64,000 bases of DNA, from positions 57,962-121,961 of the forward strand of contig NZ_PKHX01000003.1 of NCBI RefSeq assembly GCF_002848005.1, written 5' to 3'. Positions 63,284-64,000 of this stretch are shown here, piece after piece. Within the stretch, counting starts at the first letter, position 1. Each line of letters opens with the position of its first letter. Below the pieces are notes generated by a model. That model did no database searches. It saw only the letters and a program-made list of their open reading frames with translations, and was not told the DNA's origin. The DNA is from Varibaculum cambriense. Lineage in GTDB: Bacteria; Actinomycetota; Actinomycetes; Actinomycetales; Actinomycetaceae. The position numbers and the translations under genes were made by a program.

Positions 63284-64000
63284 TTAGCGGGCGTGTGCCC
63301 ACCAACGTCCATCGCCGCTGCGTCCACATTTGAGCGGCAAGCTGAATGCCTCTGAGAGGTTTTCACTGGTCAACACGTGATCGATTTCGCCGCTAACCAT
63401 GATTTTACCTTCCTTCATCAGGGCGGCGCGGTTAAAAGATACCGGTATTTCTTCTAAATGGTGGGTGACCATCACGATTTGTGGTGACTTCGGATCCGAG
63501 CTGAGCTCGTCGAGGGCGGAAAGCAAAAGTTCGCGAGCCTGCAGGTCCACCCCCGCTACCGGTTCATCCAAAAGCAAGATTTCCGGGTCAGCCATCAGGG
63601 CACGGGCAATCAAGACCCGTTGGCGTTCCCCATCGGAGATCGTAGCTAAGCTGCGGTCTTGGAGAGCTGCTACCCCGAATAATTCCATTAGGTTTTCGCG
63701 GCGCTGATAGTCGATATCTTCAAAATCTTGATCCCGTCCGCGCACCATAGTGCCATAAGCGGCCGAAAGGATTAGTGCCTTCACGGTTTGCGAGCGCGGG
63801 ATTACCCGCAGCGCCGCAGTTGAACACAGCCCCACCCGTTCATGTAATTCTTGTACCGGTACTGCCCCTAGCCGCTGCCCTAAAATTTTAGCTTTCCCAC
63901 TGGAGGGATAACTACGCGCAGCCAGGATCGATACCAGAGTGGTTTTCCCTGCCCCATTGGGACCCAGGATTACCCAGTTCTCGCCCAGTTTGGTTTTGAA
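63284..64000 (-). CDS. ABC transporter ATP-binding protein, 5' end beyond the window
   Basis: The frame is open to the right edge. The visible part has Walker A GPNGAGKTT near the edge, signature ISDGERQR, Walker B ILLLDEPVAGVD and the switch His in VTHHLEE, so the ATPase domain is nearly complete. The composition resembles the ModF/PhnC-like or ferrichrome-type cytosolic ATPases, which cannot be told apart here. Its end lies 59 bp from the glnA start on the same strand. Confidence 0.85.
   Translation of the reverse strand, partial: FKTKLGENWVILGPNGAGKTTLVSILAARSYPSSGKAKILGQRLGAVPVQELHERVGLCSTAALRVIPRSQTVKALILSAAYGTMVRGRDQDFEDIDYQRRENLMELFGVAALQDRSLATISDGERQRVLIARALMADPEILLLDEPVAGVDLQARELLLSALDELSSDPKSPQIVMVTHHLEEIPVSFNRAALMKEGKIMVSGEIDHVLTSENLSEAFSLPLKCGRSGDGRWWAHAR

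Noticed and set aside
63225..63329. 35-residue N-terminal extension of glutamine synthetase
   Set aside because: The extension lacks family similarity and the internal GTG at 63224 has a good ribosome site.

Overview
The window looks like chromosomal DNA of a moderate-GC actinobacterium, most likely a host-associated, facultatively or strictly anaerobic member of the Actinomycetaceae. This placement is inferred from gene content: a complete pupylation gene set without 20S proteasome genes between pup and pafA, neighbouring glnE and class-I glnA with a DUF4191 gene, a his-trp-lgt-pyk block, TrmI next to a RecB-like nuclease, and a DMSO-reductase-type respiratory operon. No species can be named from the sequence alone.

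Layout. 1-2.3 kb: end of an unrecognised gene with a Lys-rich tail, an M18 aminopeptidase and a tRNA-Val. 2.3-7.1 kb: a thiamine-salvage operon behind a TPP riboswitch, encoding a phosphotransferase-type kinase, a ThiXYZ-like ABC importer and a second THI5-like protein without signal peptide. 7.1-12.9 kb (minus strand): uvrB, a CtpE-like P-type ATPase and a TerC protein preceded by a yybP-ykoY (Mn2+) riboswitch. 13.0-24.8 kb: an 11.8-kb genomic island bounded by a 31-bp direct repeat of the tRNA-Pro 3' end. It carries an iron-uptake locus (FTR1 permease, P19/Tp34 lipoprotein, DUF2318 redox membrane protein, three FtsX/MacB permeases, two ATPases, DUF4418 protein) joined to a flavinylation pair (FMN-binding lipoprotein and ApbE). 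Two DtxR/IdeR-type iron boxes flank its two transcription units. A transposase remnant lies at the right end, and no intact integrase is visible.

24.8-34.8 kb: nitroreductase, a 68-aa orphan with a long structured leader, pyruvate kinase, lgt, trpC, hisI, hisF, a degenerate FKBP-like membrane protein, pafA, pup and dop. 34.9-45.3 kb: ARC ATPase, trmI, RecB-like nuclease, HAD phosphatases, uppP, aldo/keto reductase, a hyperacidic protein, an FAD oxidoreductase, a MazG-like protein, tRNA-Leu and an alpha/beta hydrolase. 45.6-52.2 kb: dmsA, a TatA/B-like gene, dmsB, dmsC, a TorD-type chaperone and a new Cys-rich protein. 52.2-56.1 kb: a Gly-Cys-Val tRNA cluster, an SPFH protein and a BCCT transporter with a 3x17-residue tail repeat. 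56.2-64 kb: an orphan disordered tail-anchored protein, DUF4191 protein, histidine phosphatase, glnE, glnA and a partial ABC ATPase.

How the genes work together. Metabolite-responsive RNAs (TPP, Mn2+) and iron boxes indicate tight micronutrient control. The island would add high-affinity iron acquisition coupled to flavin or cysteine redox chemistry at the membrane. The dms operon is a self-contained anaerobic respiration module with its own chaperone and Tat component. The most novel-looking parts are the flavin-linked FTR1 island, the signal-less THI5 protein, the Cys-rich dms protein and the 68-aa orphan.
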